Part shown: positions 16,004-25,085 of the stretch, piece after piece | How positions within the stretch are numbered: position 1 is the stretch's first letter | Layout: every line of letters starts with the position of its first letter | Assembly: GCA_902518395.1 (NCBI GenBank) | Contig: CABYFX010000005.1 | Coordinates: 1-47,077, forward strand | Direction of reading: 5' to 3' | DNA length: 47,077 bases | Origin: an uncultured Pelagibacteraceae bacterium | Lineage (GTDB): Bacteria; Pseudomonadota; Alphaproteobacteria; Pelagibacterales; Pelagibacteraceae | The notes under the pieces: generated by a model | Told to the model about the DNA's origin: nothing | The model's database searches: none | What the model saw: only the letters and a program-made list of their open reading frames with translations | Program-made: the position numbers and the translations under genes

Positions 16004-17632
16004 ATGTTTTCAAATAAATTAAATTTATGGTTTTTAAGCTCTGTATTAATTTCATTCTTAGTCATTATTCCTATTTTAACAGTTTCTTTAAGTTTTTTTG
16101 AGGATACATCCCGGTATTTTGAAATACTTAAAAATACTTTTTTATACGAATACATCTTAAATTCATTATCACTATTAGTCGGTGTTTTAATCTTAACATT
16201 TATTTTAGGGGTTGGATCAGCATACATAGTTTCATTTTATAAATTTCCAGGAGTAAATTTCTTTAAATGGGCATTAATTCTATCCTTTGCAATTCCTCCC
16301 TATATTTACGCATACTCATTATTTGCTTTTTTTGATAATTATGGAACAGCATTTACTATATTGAAGAGTATATTTGGTGATGGGGAGTATAATCAATACA
16401 TACCAAAATTTGATGGTATGTTTGGTTTGATATTATCAATTTCTTTCTCTCTCTATGCATATGTTTATATACTTGCTAGATCTTCATTCTTATATCAATC
16501 ACAAAACTTAATAGAACTTGGTAAAAATTTAGGGTTTTCAAAAATTAAATCATTCTTCTCTATAATTTTACCTGCAGCGCGACCAGCAATAGTTGCTGGG
16601 TTATCATTAGTAGCAATGGAAACACTAGCTGAATTTGGAGCAGTAGATTTTTTTTCTGTGAATACATTAACAACCGGAATTTATAACGCTTGGATAACAT
16701 TCGATGATTTAGCTTTTGCGAATAGAATATCTTTTTTCTTATTATTATTTATATTTATTTTATTTTTGACAGAGAACTTATCCAGAAAAAAAGCAAAATA
16801 TCATTTGGACTCTAGAGGAGGATTCAAACAAAAAAAAAAAATAAGACTATCAGGCATAAATTCCTTTTTTGCTTTTTCATTTTGTTTTTTATTATTCTTT
16901 TTAAGTTTTTTATTTCCTCTAGGACAAATGTTGTATTGGACAATAAAATTTCCAGAGAACTTCTTTGATGTTAATGTAATTAATCTTTTATTAAATACTT
17001 TATATTTAGTGACTTTATCTAGCCTTGTTTTAATTACATTCGCATTGATATCAAACTATGGTAACAGAGTTTCAAAAAATAAAACTCTTAATTTTCTTTC
17101 AACATTATCAATCTCAGGATATGCAATACCTGGAGTAATATTAGCTGTTGCTTTTATAACTTTTATTGCTTGGTTTGATAATAACATAATTAAATCGCTT
17201 GGATTTCTATCAATTAAAAAAGTATTTATTGGATCAATATTAGGATTAGTCATTGTCTATTTCATTCGTTTTTACTCACTAGCGTTCAACGGAATAAAAT
17301 CAGGCTATGAAAAAATAAATATTTCAGTTGATGAAAGTGCATATCTTCTTGGTTACTCAAAAAGAAAGACATTTACCAATATTCATATTCCTTATTTGAG
17401 AAATTCTCTTCTTTTTGTAGTAATATTGGTCTCACTAGAAATAATTCGAGAATTACCAATCACATTAGTTTTAAGACCTTTTAATTTTGAAACTTTCGCA
17501 ACTACTGCTTACATTTCAGCTTCAGAGGACATGCTTGAAGCAGCAGCTGTGCCTTCATTATTTTTGATTTTAATTGCAGCTTTTTTTATTACAATATCTT
17601 CTAATTATATTTTAAAAGAACGTAATGACTAA
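16004..17632 (+). CDS. Iron(III) ABC transporter permease (FbpB type, fused two-domain)
   Basis: A 542-residue inner-membrane protein with about twelve hydrophobic segments, the doubled size typical of FbpB/FutB. Two EAA-type cytoplasmic loops for contacting the ATPase are visible: LIELGKNLGFSKIKSFFSIILP in the first half, and DESAYLLGYSKRKTFTNIHIPYL in the second. Its 3' end overlaps the ATPase gene by 8 bases. It is the likely partner of the binding protein at 14172, though separated from it by a terminator and the peroxiredoxin gene. Confidence 0.93.
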   Translation: MFSNKLNLWFLSSVLISFLVIIPILTVSLSFFEDTSRYFEILKNTFLYEYILNSLSLLVGVLILTFILGVGSAYIVSFYKFPGVNFFKWALILSFAIPPYIYAYSLFAFFDNYGTAFTILKSIFGDGEYNQYIPKFDGMFGLILSISFSLYAYVYILARSSFLYQSQNLIELGKNLGFSKIKSFFSIILPAARPAIVAGLSLVAMETLAEFGAVDFFSVNTLTTGIYNAWITFDDLAFANRISFFLLLFIFILFLTENLSRKKAKYHLDSRGGFKQKKKIRLSGINSFFAFSFCFLLFFLSFLFPLGQMLYWTIKFPENFFDVNVINLLLNTLYLVTLSSLVLITFALISNYGNRVSKNKTLNFLSTLSISGYAIPGVILAVAFITFIAWFDNNIIKSLGFLSIKKVFIGSILGLVIVYFIRFYSLAFNGIKSGYEKINISVDESAYLLGYSKRKTFTNIHIPYLRNSLLFVVILVSLEIIRELPITLVLRPFNFETFATTAYISASEDMLEAAAVPSLFLILIAAFFITISSNYILKERND

Positions 17633-18683
17633 AAATTTTTTAGAAATTAATAATGTTGATTTTAATGTTGGTGGCACAACAAAAGTAAAAAATGTTTCTT
17701 TTTCAATTCAAAATGAAGGAGATATTATTTGTTTACTGGGTCCATCAGGAATAGGAAAAACTACAATTTTAAGAACTATAGCTGGTTTAGAAAAAATAAA
17801 TAATGGAAGCATAATAATCAATAATAAAACGATTTCCTCAAAAAAAATTCATATTGAACCAGAGGACAGAAATATATCGCTTGCCTTTCAAGAAAATAGT
17901 TTATTCCCACATTACAATGTTGAAAAAAACATTTTAATTGGCACTGAAAAAAAAAGTAAAAAGAAAAAAAAAATTAATCCAAAAGAAATGATTAATTTCT
18001 TAAATTTAAAGAAAATATTAAATAAATATCCACATGAAATTAGTGCAGGAGAGGCTCAAAGAGCATCATTAGCTAGGTCATTAGTTTCAAATCCAGACTT
18101 GTTACTTTTAGATGAGCCTCTTTCAAACGTTGATCAAAGCTTTAAAGAAGAAATTCAGGTTGAGTTAAAACAATTATTAAGTAAATCCAAAATAACAACT
18201 ATAATCGTTACACATGACTCATACGAAGCGTTTTACCTAGGAAGTAAATGTGGAATAATATTAAATAAACAACTGAAACAATTTGATGACCCTTATAATG
18301 TTTATCATTTTCCTAATTCAGTAGAAGTGGTAAATTTTTTAAATAGAGGAATTTTAATTCCTGCAAGAGTTACAAGTGAAAATAGTTTAGAAAATAAAGA
18401 TCTTGGCACAATCGAAGGTAATTTTGTTAAACATTATCCAAACGGATCAGAAGTAAAACTTTTATTACAACCGGAAGATTTAGAGCATGACGATAAAAGT
18501 AATCTAAAATTAGAAGTTGTTGATCGTAAATTTAGAGGAACAAATTTTATATACACTCTTAAAACTCAGAGTAATTTACAAATCCCAGTATTTGTTCATT
18601 CTCACCACATTCACCAACATGAGGTAGATGAAAAGTTTGGCATTAAAAGGCCAATCCATATTGACCACATTGTCTGTTTTTAA
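17625..18683 (+). CDS. Iron(III) ABC transporter ATP-binding protein (FbpC type)
   Basis: A 352-residue ATPase. Walker A is GPSGIGKT (39-46), Walker B LLLLDEP (159-165), and the H-loop lies in IVTHDSYEAF. The ABC signature reads ISAGEAQ (139-145) instead of the usual LSGGQ/LSGGE, an uncommon glycine-to-alanine change at its second glycine. The C-terminal extension (after about residue 240) matches the regulatory domain of FbpC/PotA-type ATPases. It overlaps the permease by 8 bases and completes the iron importer. Confidence 0.92.
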   Translation: MTKNFLEINNVDFNVGGTTKVKNVSFSIQNEGDIICLLGPSGIGKTTILRTIAGLEKINNGSIIINNKTISSKKIHIEPEDRNISLAFQENSLFPHYNVEKNILIGTEKKSKKKKKINPKEMINFLNLKKILNKYPHEISAGEAQRASLARSLVSNPDLLLLDEPLSNVDQSFKEEIQVELKQLLSKSKITTIIVTHDSYEAFYLGSKCGIILNKQLKQFDDPYNVYHFPNSVEVVNFLNRGILIPARVTSENSLENKDLGTIEGNFVKHYPNGSEVKLLLQPEDLEHDDKSNLKLEVVDRKFRGTNFIYTLKTQSNLQIPVFVHSHHIHQHEVDEKFGIKRPIHIDHIVCF

Positions 18684-18710
18684 GTATTATAATACGTTAA
18701 TAATATACTC

Positions 18711-21155
18711 ATGGATAAAGATTTACCAAGAAGCACTAAAGTTGTAGTCATTGGAGGCGGCGTAGCTGGAACATCGTGTGCATATCATCTTGCTAAATTT
18801 GGCTGGAAAGATGTAGTTCTATTAGAGAGAGACCAATTAACATCTGGAACTACATGGCATGCAGCTGGTTTAATGGGTCAATTAGGGGCCTCATCTACTA
18901 TTACAAAGTTAAGAAAATATACTTTGGATCTTTATCAAGAATTAGAAAAGAAAACTGAATTATCTATAGGGTTAAAACAGAATGGTGCAATTACAGTAGC
19001 TACCACAAAAGATAGAATGCAAGAGTTGTTGAGACAAGCAACTACCGCTCAACTATCTGATGTTGAAGTGCATGTTTTGGATAAAAAACAAACAAAAGAT
19101 TTATATCCTGTTGTAAATAATGATGACATTATTGGAAGTGTTTTTATGCCAAAAGATGGTCAAGCTGATCCAGTAGGCGTAACCAATGTTTTAGCAAAAG
19201 CTGCTAGAATGGAAGGAGCTCAAATTTTTGAAAAAACACCTGTAACAAAAATTCTTGTTAAAAATAATTCTATAGTTGGAGTTGAGACTGATAAAGGAAT
19301 AATTGATTGTGAATATGTTGTTTTAGCAACAGGTATGTGGTCTAGACAAATAGGTGAAAAAATGAATGTTAGTATTCCATTGTATCCCAATGAACATTTT
19401 TATGTGATCACGGAACCAATGAAAGATTTACCAAAAAATTTACCAGTTTTAAGAGATTATAATAATTGTCTCTATCTTAAAGAAGACGCAGGTAAAATGT
19501 TAGTTGGAATTTTTGAACCAAATGCAAAACCAGCCTTTAAAAATACTGGTGTTGTACCAGATGATTTTTCCTTTGGTGAATTACCAGATGATTTTGATCA
19601 TTTCGAACCTTATTTACAAAAATCATTCCATAGGTTGCCTATGTTAGAAAATGCTGGAATTAGAAAATTTTTCTCTGGCCCTGAATCTTTTACTCCTGAC
19701 ACTCAATATCTTTTAGGTGAAACTCCTGAGATTAAAAAACTTTTTACATGTTGTGGTTTTAATAGCATTGGAATTGCAAGCTCGGGAGGCGCTGGACGGG
19801 TTACTGCAGAATGGATGATTAATGGACATATTAATGAAGATTTATTTTCATTAGATATTAAAAGATTTCAAAAATTTCATTCATCAAAAAAATTTATTAT
19901 GGAGAGAGTTACAGAAACACTTGGTGATTTATATGGAATGCATTGGCCATATAAACAACATAAAACATCAAGAAACCAAATTGTATTACCCTACCAAGAA
20001 GAGCTAAAAAAATTAGGAGCTTGTTTTGGAACCTCAGGTGGTTTTGAAAGACCTATGTGGTATGCGTTAAAAGGTGAAAAGGCTGATTACATTTATAGTT
20101 TTGGTTATCAAAATTGGTATCCATCAGCTGAATATGAGACTAAAAATACCAGAGAAAACGTAGGATTATTTGAGTTATCTCCTTTTTCAAAATTTGACCT
20201 TGAAGGGCAAAATGTTCATGAAGAATTACAAAAAATATGTACTGCAAATATAAAAGATGTTGAGGGTAGAGCAACCTATACCCAGATGTTAAATGAAGAT
20301 GGAGGAATAGAAACAGATGTTACTGTTACTTGTCTTGAAAAAAACCATTTTAGAGTGATAGGTCCAGCAGCAACAAGAGAACATGATAAATTTCATATAA
20401 AAAAACATATTTCAGAAGAGGTCAATTTTAAAGATTTAACAGAAGATTTAACATGCCTAGGATTATACGGACCAAAATCAAGGAATTTACTATCTAAAAT
20501 CAGTAATGATGATTTTACAAATGAAGGCATAAAGTTTAGTCATGGAAAATTTGTTACTATTGACGGAGTTAAAGTCTGGGCTCAAAGATTGTCTTATGTA
20601 GGAGAAGTAGGTTTTGAATTATATGCAAACATAGATGAAAGCAAAAAACTATTTTTAGCTATTATTAAAGAAGGTAAAAATCATGACTTATCACTTTGTG
20701 GAGCTCATGCAATGGATATTATGAGAATGGAAAGTGGTTTTTTACATTTGGGACATGATATATCGCCTGAAGAAAATCAATATCAAGCAGGACTTAAATT
20801 TGCAATCAGTTATAAAAAAAATGTAAATTTTGTTGGAAAAGAAGCGTTATTAAAAATTAAAGATCAGAACCCCACAAAATCATTAGCTATGATGGTGTTG
20901 AAAGATAACAGACCTGGAGAACCTTTGTTACTTCATGAAGAGCCAATTTACTTAGATGATAAAATAATTGGAAGAACAACATCAGGAAACTATTCATTTA
21001 ATTTTAAAAAAAATATCTCATTTGGTTATGTCAACTCTGGAAATACTATCGAAAATTTGGTCAATAAAAATTTATCTATTGAAGTTGAAAAGAAAAAATA
21101 CCCTGTAACAATAATCAAAAAACCCTTAAATCAAAAAAATATAAAAGATATTTAA
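18711..21155 (+). CDS. Dimethylglycine/sarcosine dehydrogenase-like flavoprotein (second copy)
   Basis: An 814-residue paralogue of the gene at 4843 with the same order: FAD domain (VVVIGGGVAGTSCAYHLAKFGW), a flavinylation motif TSGTTWHAAG with His50, then a GcvT-like tetrahydrofolate domain (GLFELSPFSKFDLEGQNVHEEL, AQRLSYVGEVGFELYANID). The two copies are similar along their whole length but clearly divergent, so they probably act on different N-methylated substrates or successive demethylations. Its last base is shared with the start of a TauD-type dioxygenase. No ETF genes lie nearby; it may share the set at 7278-10621. Confidence 0.9.
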   Translation: MDKDLPRSTKVVVIGGGVAGTSCAYHLAKFGWKDVVLLERDQLTSGTTWHAAGLMGQLGASSTITKLRKYTLDLYQELEKKTELSIGLKQNGAITVATTKDRMQELLRQATTAQLSDVEVHVLDKKQTKDLYPVVNNDDIIGSVFMPKDGQADPVGVTNVLAKAARMEGAQIFEKTPVTKILVKNNSIVGVETDKGIIDCEYVVLATGMWSRQIGEKMNVSIPLYPNEHFYVITEPMKDLPKNLPVLRDYNNCLYLKEDAGKMLVGIFEPNAKPAFKNTGVVPDDFSFGELPDDFDHFEPYLQKSFHRLPMLENAGIRKFFSGPESFTPDTQYLLGETPEIKKLFTCCGFNSIGIASSGGAGRVTAEWMINGHINEDLFSLDIKRFQKFHSSKKFIMERVTETLGDLYGMHWPYKQHKTSRNQIVLPYQEELKKLGACFGTSGGFERPMWYALKGEKADYIYSFGYQNWYPSAEYETKNTRENVGLFELSPFSKFDLEGQNVHEELQKICTANIKDVEGRATYTQMLNEDGGIETDVTVTCLEKNHFRVIGPAATREHDKFHIKKHISEEVNFKDLTEDLTCLGLYGPKSRNLLSKISNDDFTNEGIKFSHGKFVTIDGVKVWAQRLSYVGEVGFELYANIDESKKLFLAIIKEGKNHDLSLCGAHAMDIMRMESGFLHLGHDISPEENQYQAGLKFAISYKKNVNFVGKEALLKIKDQNPTKSLAMMVLKDNRPGEPLLLHEEPIYLDDKIIGRTTSGNYSFNFKKNISFGYVNSGNTIENLVNKNLSIEVEKKKYPVTIIKKPLNQKNIKDI

Positions 21156-21946
21156 TGTTAAAAATAATTTCAAAAAAAAATAGGGCTGCAGAAATTATTT
21201 GTAATCTTAATAAAATTGACAATAAGCAATTAAAAGAAATTAAGTCTACACTTGATAAGTACGGAATGATTTATTTTCCAAAACAAAAACTTAGTTCCAA
21301 GAATTATCTTAATTTTGCAAAAAAATTTGGTAAACCAGCCAATTATCCAAGATTGAAAGGTTTAAATAAAAAATATCCTCAAATAACTGTTGTACAACGT
21401 AAATCTACTGATAAAGGGCCTAGCTTTGGTGAACAATTTCACACAGACTCCTCTTATACAAAAAAACCTCCTAGATACACGATGTTACTTTCTAAACTAG
21501 TACCTAAAAAAGGTGTTGCTAATACTGACTTTTCTTCGCAGTACTTAGCTTATGAAAAATTATCAAAAAATTATAAAAATAAGCTTAAAAAATTAAAAGG
21601 TATCTACTCTTCACATGGACCAATATCAATCACAACTGTGGAAAGAGAAAAAGAAAAAGGAAAAATATCTAAAGAACTGATTTCCAGACATAAAATAATA
21701 AGAACTATTAAAAATAAAAAAACTATATACTGTAGCCCAGGACACTTTTTAAAATTTAATACATATATGACTAAACAAAAAAAAGACTTAAAGAAGTTCT
21801 TATTCAATCATCAGACAAAAAAAACCTTTCAATATTCATTAGAATGGGAAAAAGACCAGCTCGCTATTTGGGATAATAGAGCCATGCTCCATCAGGCTAC
21901 ACCATATAAAGGTAATAGAATACTTCATAGAATAACAATACTTTAA
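21155..21946 (+). CDS. TauD/TfdA-family Fe(II)/2-oxoglutarate dioxygenase
   Basis: A 263-residue enzyme with the full facial triad: His96-x-Asp98 in EQFHTDSSY and His246 in WDNRAMLHQATPY; Arg259 in RILHRITIL is placed to bind 2-oxoglutarate. Members hydroxylate small acids, sulfonates or quaternary amines next to a heteroatom. Fusion-like coupling to the dehydrogenase (one-base overlap) suggests both act on one nitrogenous substrate, such as a betaine, but the substrate cannot be read. An AEC transporter starts 4 bases after it and may import or export the compound. Confidence 0.9.
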   Translation: MLKIISKKNRAAEIICNLNKIDNKQLKEIKSTLDKYGMIYFPKQKLSSKNYLNFAKKFGKPANYPRLKGLNKKYPQITVVQRKSTDKGPSFGEQFHTDSSYTKKPPRYTMLLSKLVPKKGVANTDFSSQYLAYEKLSKNYKNKLKKLKGIYSSHGPISITTVEREKEKGKISKELISRHKIIRTIKNKKTIYCSPGHFLKFNTYMTKQKKDLKKFLFNHQTKKTFQYSLEWEKDQLAIWDNRAMLHQATPYKGNRILHRITIL

Positions 21947-21950
21947 TAAA

Positions 21951-22877
21951 ATGTATTCAATATTTCTTGGGTTAACGCCTTTTATCTTTATCACACTATT
22001 TGGTTTTGTTTTTGGAAAACTAAAAATTTTTGATTTAGGTCATGCAAAAGTTTTAAATTTATTTTTATTCTATGTAGCGGTCCCTGCCTTAATAATTAAA
22101 TTTGTTGCTCAAAGTGAAATCGGCCAAGTCGATATAAAACAGATAGTTTCATATTTTTTAATGCAAGGAAGTCTTGGGTTTTTAACATTTTTATTAACAT
22201 CAAAGTTTTTTAAAAGACCTATTCCAGAATCTATTATATGGGCATTAATGGTAGCACTATCAAATCATGTAACATTATTATTACCTATTACAAAAATCTA
22301 TTTTGGAACTGAAGTAATTACTCAAGTAACAAGTATAATATTAATGGATGGAGTTATTTTATTATCTGTAATTGCTTTTTTTTTAGAACTTACCACTAAA
22401 AAAAATATTCGATTAACTGCATTTATAAAGAACATAGTTCTTAATCCAATGATATTTTCAATCTTAATTGGTCTTTTACTATTTGTGTTTAAGATAAATA
22501 TTGATGATACGCCAATAGACTACGTTCTTTCTGTTTTGGCAGCTTGCGTTTCTCCTATAGGACTTTTCGCAATTGGTATCACATTATCTTTTTACACACA
22601 TAAAGTTATTAATAAACTAACTGCTTCTGTATCTATATTGAAATTAGTAGTTTCCCCAATCATCCTCTTGATAATCGGCTTTATCATATTTGATGCTGGA
22701 CAACCTGAAAAAATTCCTGGTGCTTTTTTTGTTAGTGTTGCACCCTGTGGTCATACAGCTGTAGTATTATGTTCTGCTTATAATGTAAGTCCTGAAAATA
22801 TAATAAAAGCTTTATTTATCTCAACTTTTGCATCATTTGCTACCATATTTTTTGCTATTCAATATTTAACAACTTAA
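21951..22877 (+). CDS. AEC (auxin efflux carrier)-family transporter
   Basis: A 308-residue integral membrane protein with about ten hydrophobic segments in two halves. The family's unwound-helix regions are present, including LSNHVTLLLPI and a C-terminal SVAPCGHTAVVLCSAYNVSPE. Bacterial AEC members move organic acids such as malate or malonate, among others. Four bases separate it from the dioxygenase, so they are probably co-transcribed. It ends one base from the minus-strand dehydrogenase stop. Confidence 0.85.
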   Translation: MYSIFLGLTPFIFITLFGFVFGKLKIFDLGHAKVLNLFLFYVAVPALIIKFVAQSEIGQVDIKQIVSYFLMQGSLGFLTFLLTSKFFKRPIPESIIWALMVALSNHVTLLLPITKIYFGTEVITQVTSIILMDGVILLSVIAFFLELTTKKNIRLTAFIKNIVLNPMIFSILIGLLLFVFKINIDDTPIDYVLSVLAACVSPIGLFAIGITLSFYTHKVINKLTASVSILKLVVSPIILLIIGFIIFDAGQPEKIPGAFFVSVAPCGHTAVVLCSAYNVSPENIIKALFISTFASFATIFFAIQYLTT

Positions 22878-22878
22878 G

Positions 22879-23946
22879 TTAATTTATATTATCTAAGATT
22901 TTATTAGCACATTCTTTTGTATTGCTATCACCATCTAGATCTTTAGTTCTATTTTGTTTTTCTAGCAAAGTTTTTTCAATTGAACTTACTATTCGTGTGG
23001 CAGCTTCTTTTTCGCCTAAATAATCTAACATCATAGCGCCAGACCAAATTTGACCTATTGGATTTGCAATACCTTTTCCAGCAATATCAGGTGCTGATCC
23101 ATGAACAGGCTCGAATAAAGAAGGATGTTTATTTGTTGGGTTAATATTTCCTGATGGAGCTATACCAATTGTTCCCGTACATGCTGGACCCAAATCGGAT
23201 AGAATATCTCCAAATAAATTTGATGCTACGACAACATCAAACCACTCTGGTGTTAAAACAAATCTTGCAGCTAAAATATCGATATGAAATTGATCTGTTT
23301 TTATCTCAGGAAAATCTTTTTTATTTTCATAAAATCTTTGGTCCCAGTATGGCATAGTTATAGAAATACCATTTGATTTTGTGGCATTAGTTAATTTTTT
23401 TCTATCTCTTGTTTTTGCTAATTCAAATGCAAATTTTTGAACTCTATCTATTCCATGTTTAGACATAATAGTTTCTTGTATAACAATTTCTCTTTCAGTA
23501 TTTTGATACATTTTTCCACCTACCGAAGAATATTCGCCCTCAGTGTTTTCACGCACTATCATCATATCTATGTCACCAGGTTTTTTATTTGCTAATGGTG
23601 CATTTACTCCTTCAAATAATTTTACTGGCCTTAAATTAATAAATTGATCAAATTCTCTTCTAAACTGTAGCAGGGAACCCCATAATGTAATATGATCTGG
23701 ATATTTATCTGGCATACCTACTGCACCAAAAAATAACGCATCATGATTACCAATTTGTTGTTTCCAATCATCAGGTAGCATTTTTCCATGCTTTTCATAA
23801 TAATCGCATGATGAAAAATCAAATTCGTCTATCTTTAATTTAAATTGATGTTGATTTGCTACTTCTTTAAGTATTTTTAAAGCCTCTGGAACAACCTCTT
23901 TTCCAATACCATCTCCAGCAATTGAGGCGATTTTGTATTCCTTCAT
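22879..23946 (-). CDS. Tartrate/D-malate-type dehydrogenase (isopropylmalate dehydrogenase family)
   Basis: A 355-residue NAD-dependent beta-decarboxylating dehydrogenase. It begins IASIAGDGIGKEVVPEAL and has VRENTEGEYSSVGG, FDVVVASNLFGDILSDLGP and LFEPVHGSAPDIAGKGIANP, the substrate and metal motifs of this fold. The ENTEGEYSSVGG variant resembles tartrate dehydrogenase/decarboxylase (TtuC) and D-malate dehydrogenase (DmlA) more than LeuB. The expected reaction is oxidation of a 2-hydroxy-dicarboxylate in the cytoplasm. It lies two bases downstream of guaC on the same strand, and ends almost against the AEC transporter gene. Confidence 0.85.
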   Translation of the reverse strand: MKEYKIASIAGDGIGKEVVPEALKILKEVANQHQFKLKIDEFDFSSCDYYEKHGKMLPDDWKQQIGNHDALFFGAVGMPDKYPDHITLWGSLLQFRREFDQFINLRPVKLFEGVNAPLANKKPGDIDMMIVRENTEGEYSSVGGKMYQNTEREIVIQETIMSKHGIDRVQKFAFELAKTRDRKKLTNATKSNGISITMPYWDQRFYENKKDFPEIKTDQFHIDILAARFVLTPEWFDVVVASNLFGDILSDLGPACTGTIGIAPSGNINPTNKHPSLFEPVHGSAPDIAGKGIANPIGQIWSGAMMLDYLGEKEAATRIVSSIEKTLLEKQNRTKDLDGDSNTKECANKILDNIN

Positions 23947-23948
23947 AC

Positions 23949-24983
23949 TTACTTAGTGAAAGTATCGTTAAATTGTTTAGCTACTCTTACAAAAGTAGTA
24001 CATTTACTAAGCTGTTTAAGAGAAGGAGCTCCCACGTAAGTACAGCTACTTCTAACACCACCAAGAATATTATTTATTGTATCTTTAATTTTTCCTCGAT
24101 ATTTAATTCTTACAGTTCTACCCTCACTACTTCTATAGTCGGACAAACCCCCGTAATGTTTCTTATTTGCTATGTCAGAACTTGATCCGTAAAATTCTAT
24201 AAATTTATGACCATTTGATTTTATTAGCTTACCTTCACCTTCATCGTGACCAGCAAACATTCCTCCAAGCATCACAAAATCTGCACCACCACCGAAAGCT
24301 TTTGCGACATCACCTGGACAAGTGCAACCTCCATCAGCAATTATATGTGCCCCTAAACCATGGGCAGCATCAGCACATTCAATGACAGCACTTAACTGAG
24401 GATAACCAACACCTGTTTGAATTCTTGTAGTACAAACACTACCTGGTCCAATTCCAACTTTTACAATATCTGCTCCAGATAATACTAATTCTTGTGCCAT
24501 ATCAGCTGTTACCACGTTACCAGCAATAATAGTTTTAGTAGGATATTTATCTCTTACAGATTTTAAAAATTTACTAAAGTGTTCAGAATAACCATTAGCA
24601 ACATCAATGCAGATAAATTTTATGAAACTATATTCTTTTAGAATTTTATCTAAATTTTCAAAATCTTCTTTTTTTATTCCTATACTTAAAGCAATATTTG
24701 GATGAATAGATTTAATTTTTTTGAATTTTTTTATTTTTTGAATGTTATGCTGTTTAGTTAAACAAGTGATCATTCCGTATTCAGAAAGCTTTTCAGCTAC
24801 ACCAAGTTCACCAACACCATCCATATTTGAGGCCATGATAGGAATTCCAGACCATTCATTATTACTATACTTAAATCTATAAGTTCTTTTTAGATTTACA
24901 TCTTTACGACTTTGAAGAGTACTTCTTTTAGGTCTAAAAAGTACATCTGAGTAGTCTAATTTTAGTTCTTCTTCAATTCTCAC
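23949..24983 (-). CDS. guaC: GMP reductase
   Basis: A 344-residue TIM-barrel enzyme, nearly the length of E. coli GuaC (347). It matches GuaC along its length: MRIEEELKLDYSDVLFRPKR at the start, the catalytic loop VKVGIGPGSVCTTR with Cys184 and Thr186, and DGGCTCPGDVAKAFGGGADF. There is no CBS insert, which separates it from IMP dehydrogenase. It reduces GMP to IMP with NADPH, recycling guanine nucleotides. The next gene on the strand, a tartrate/malate-type dehydrogenase, is two bases away. Confidence 0.95.
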   Translation of the reverse strand: MRIEEELKLDYSDVLFRPKRSTLQSRKDVNLKRTYRFKYSNNEWSGIPIMASNMDGVGELGVAEKLSEYGMITCLTKQHNIQKIKKFKKIKSIHPNIALSIGIKKEDFENLDKILKEYSFIKFICIDVANGYSEHFSKFLKSVRDKYPTKTIIAGNVVTADMAQELVLSGADIVKVGIGPGSVCTTRIQTGVGYPQLSAVIECADAAHGLGAHIIADGGCTCPGDVAKAFGGGADFVMLGGMFAGHDEGEGKLIKSNGHKFIEFYGSSSDIANKKHYGGLSDYRSSEGRTVRIKYRGKIKDTINNILGGVRSSCTYVGAPSLKQLSKCTTFVRVAKQFNDTFTK

Positions 24984-25085
24984 GAGTCCGAATTTATACA
25001 GGGGCTCAAAGCAAATTCAAATTAATTATTAATATTGATGCAGCGTTTTAATTGGCTTTAATTTAAAAAATACATATTATTAGGC
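24984..25085. promoter_or_regulatory. Divergent promoter region between guaC and the hydrolase gene
   Basis: About 100 AT-rich bases separate the divergent starts of guaC and the alpha/beta hydrolase, so both promoters should lie here. I see TTGGCT near 25052 and TA-rich stretches close to the hydrolase start, but no convincing hexamer pair, riboswitch or repeat. Confidence 0.4.

Noticed and set aside
18684..18695. Perfect 12-bp palindrome GTATTATAATAC before the second dehydrogenase
   Set aside because: It contains a TATAAT-like core but no properly spaced -35; in DNA this AT-rich, a 12-bp palindrome made almost only of A and T is weak evidence.
18711..21155. Possible DMSP demethylase (DmdA) because of the GcvT-like domain
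   Set aside because: The GcvT part is only the C-terminal half of an FAD dehydrogenase with a flavinylation histidine; DmdA is a stand-alone GcvT-like protein of about half this size.
23949..24983. IMP dehydrogenase instead of GMP reductase
   Set aside because: There is no CBS insert, and the length and end-to-end sequence pattern follow E. coli GuaC.
24984..25085. Purine riboswitch before guaC
   Set aside because: No conserved stem-loop arrangement could be found in the roughly 100-base AT-rich gap.
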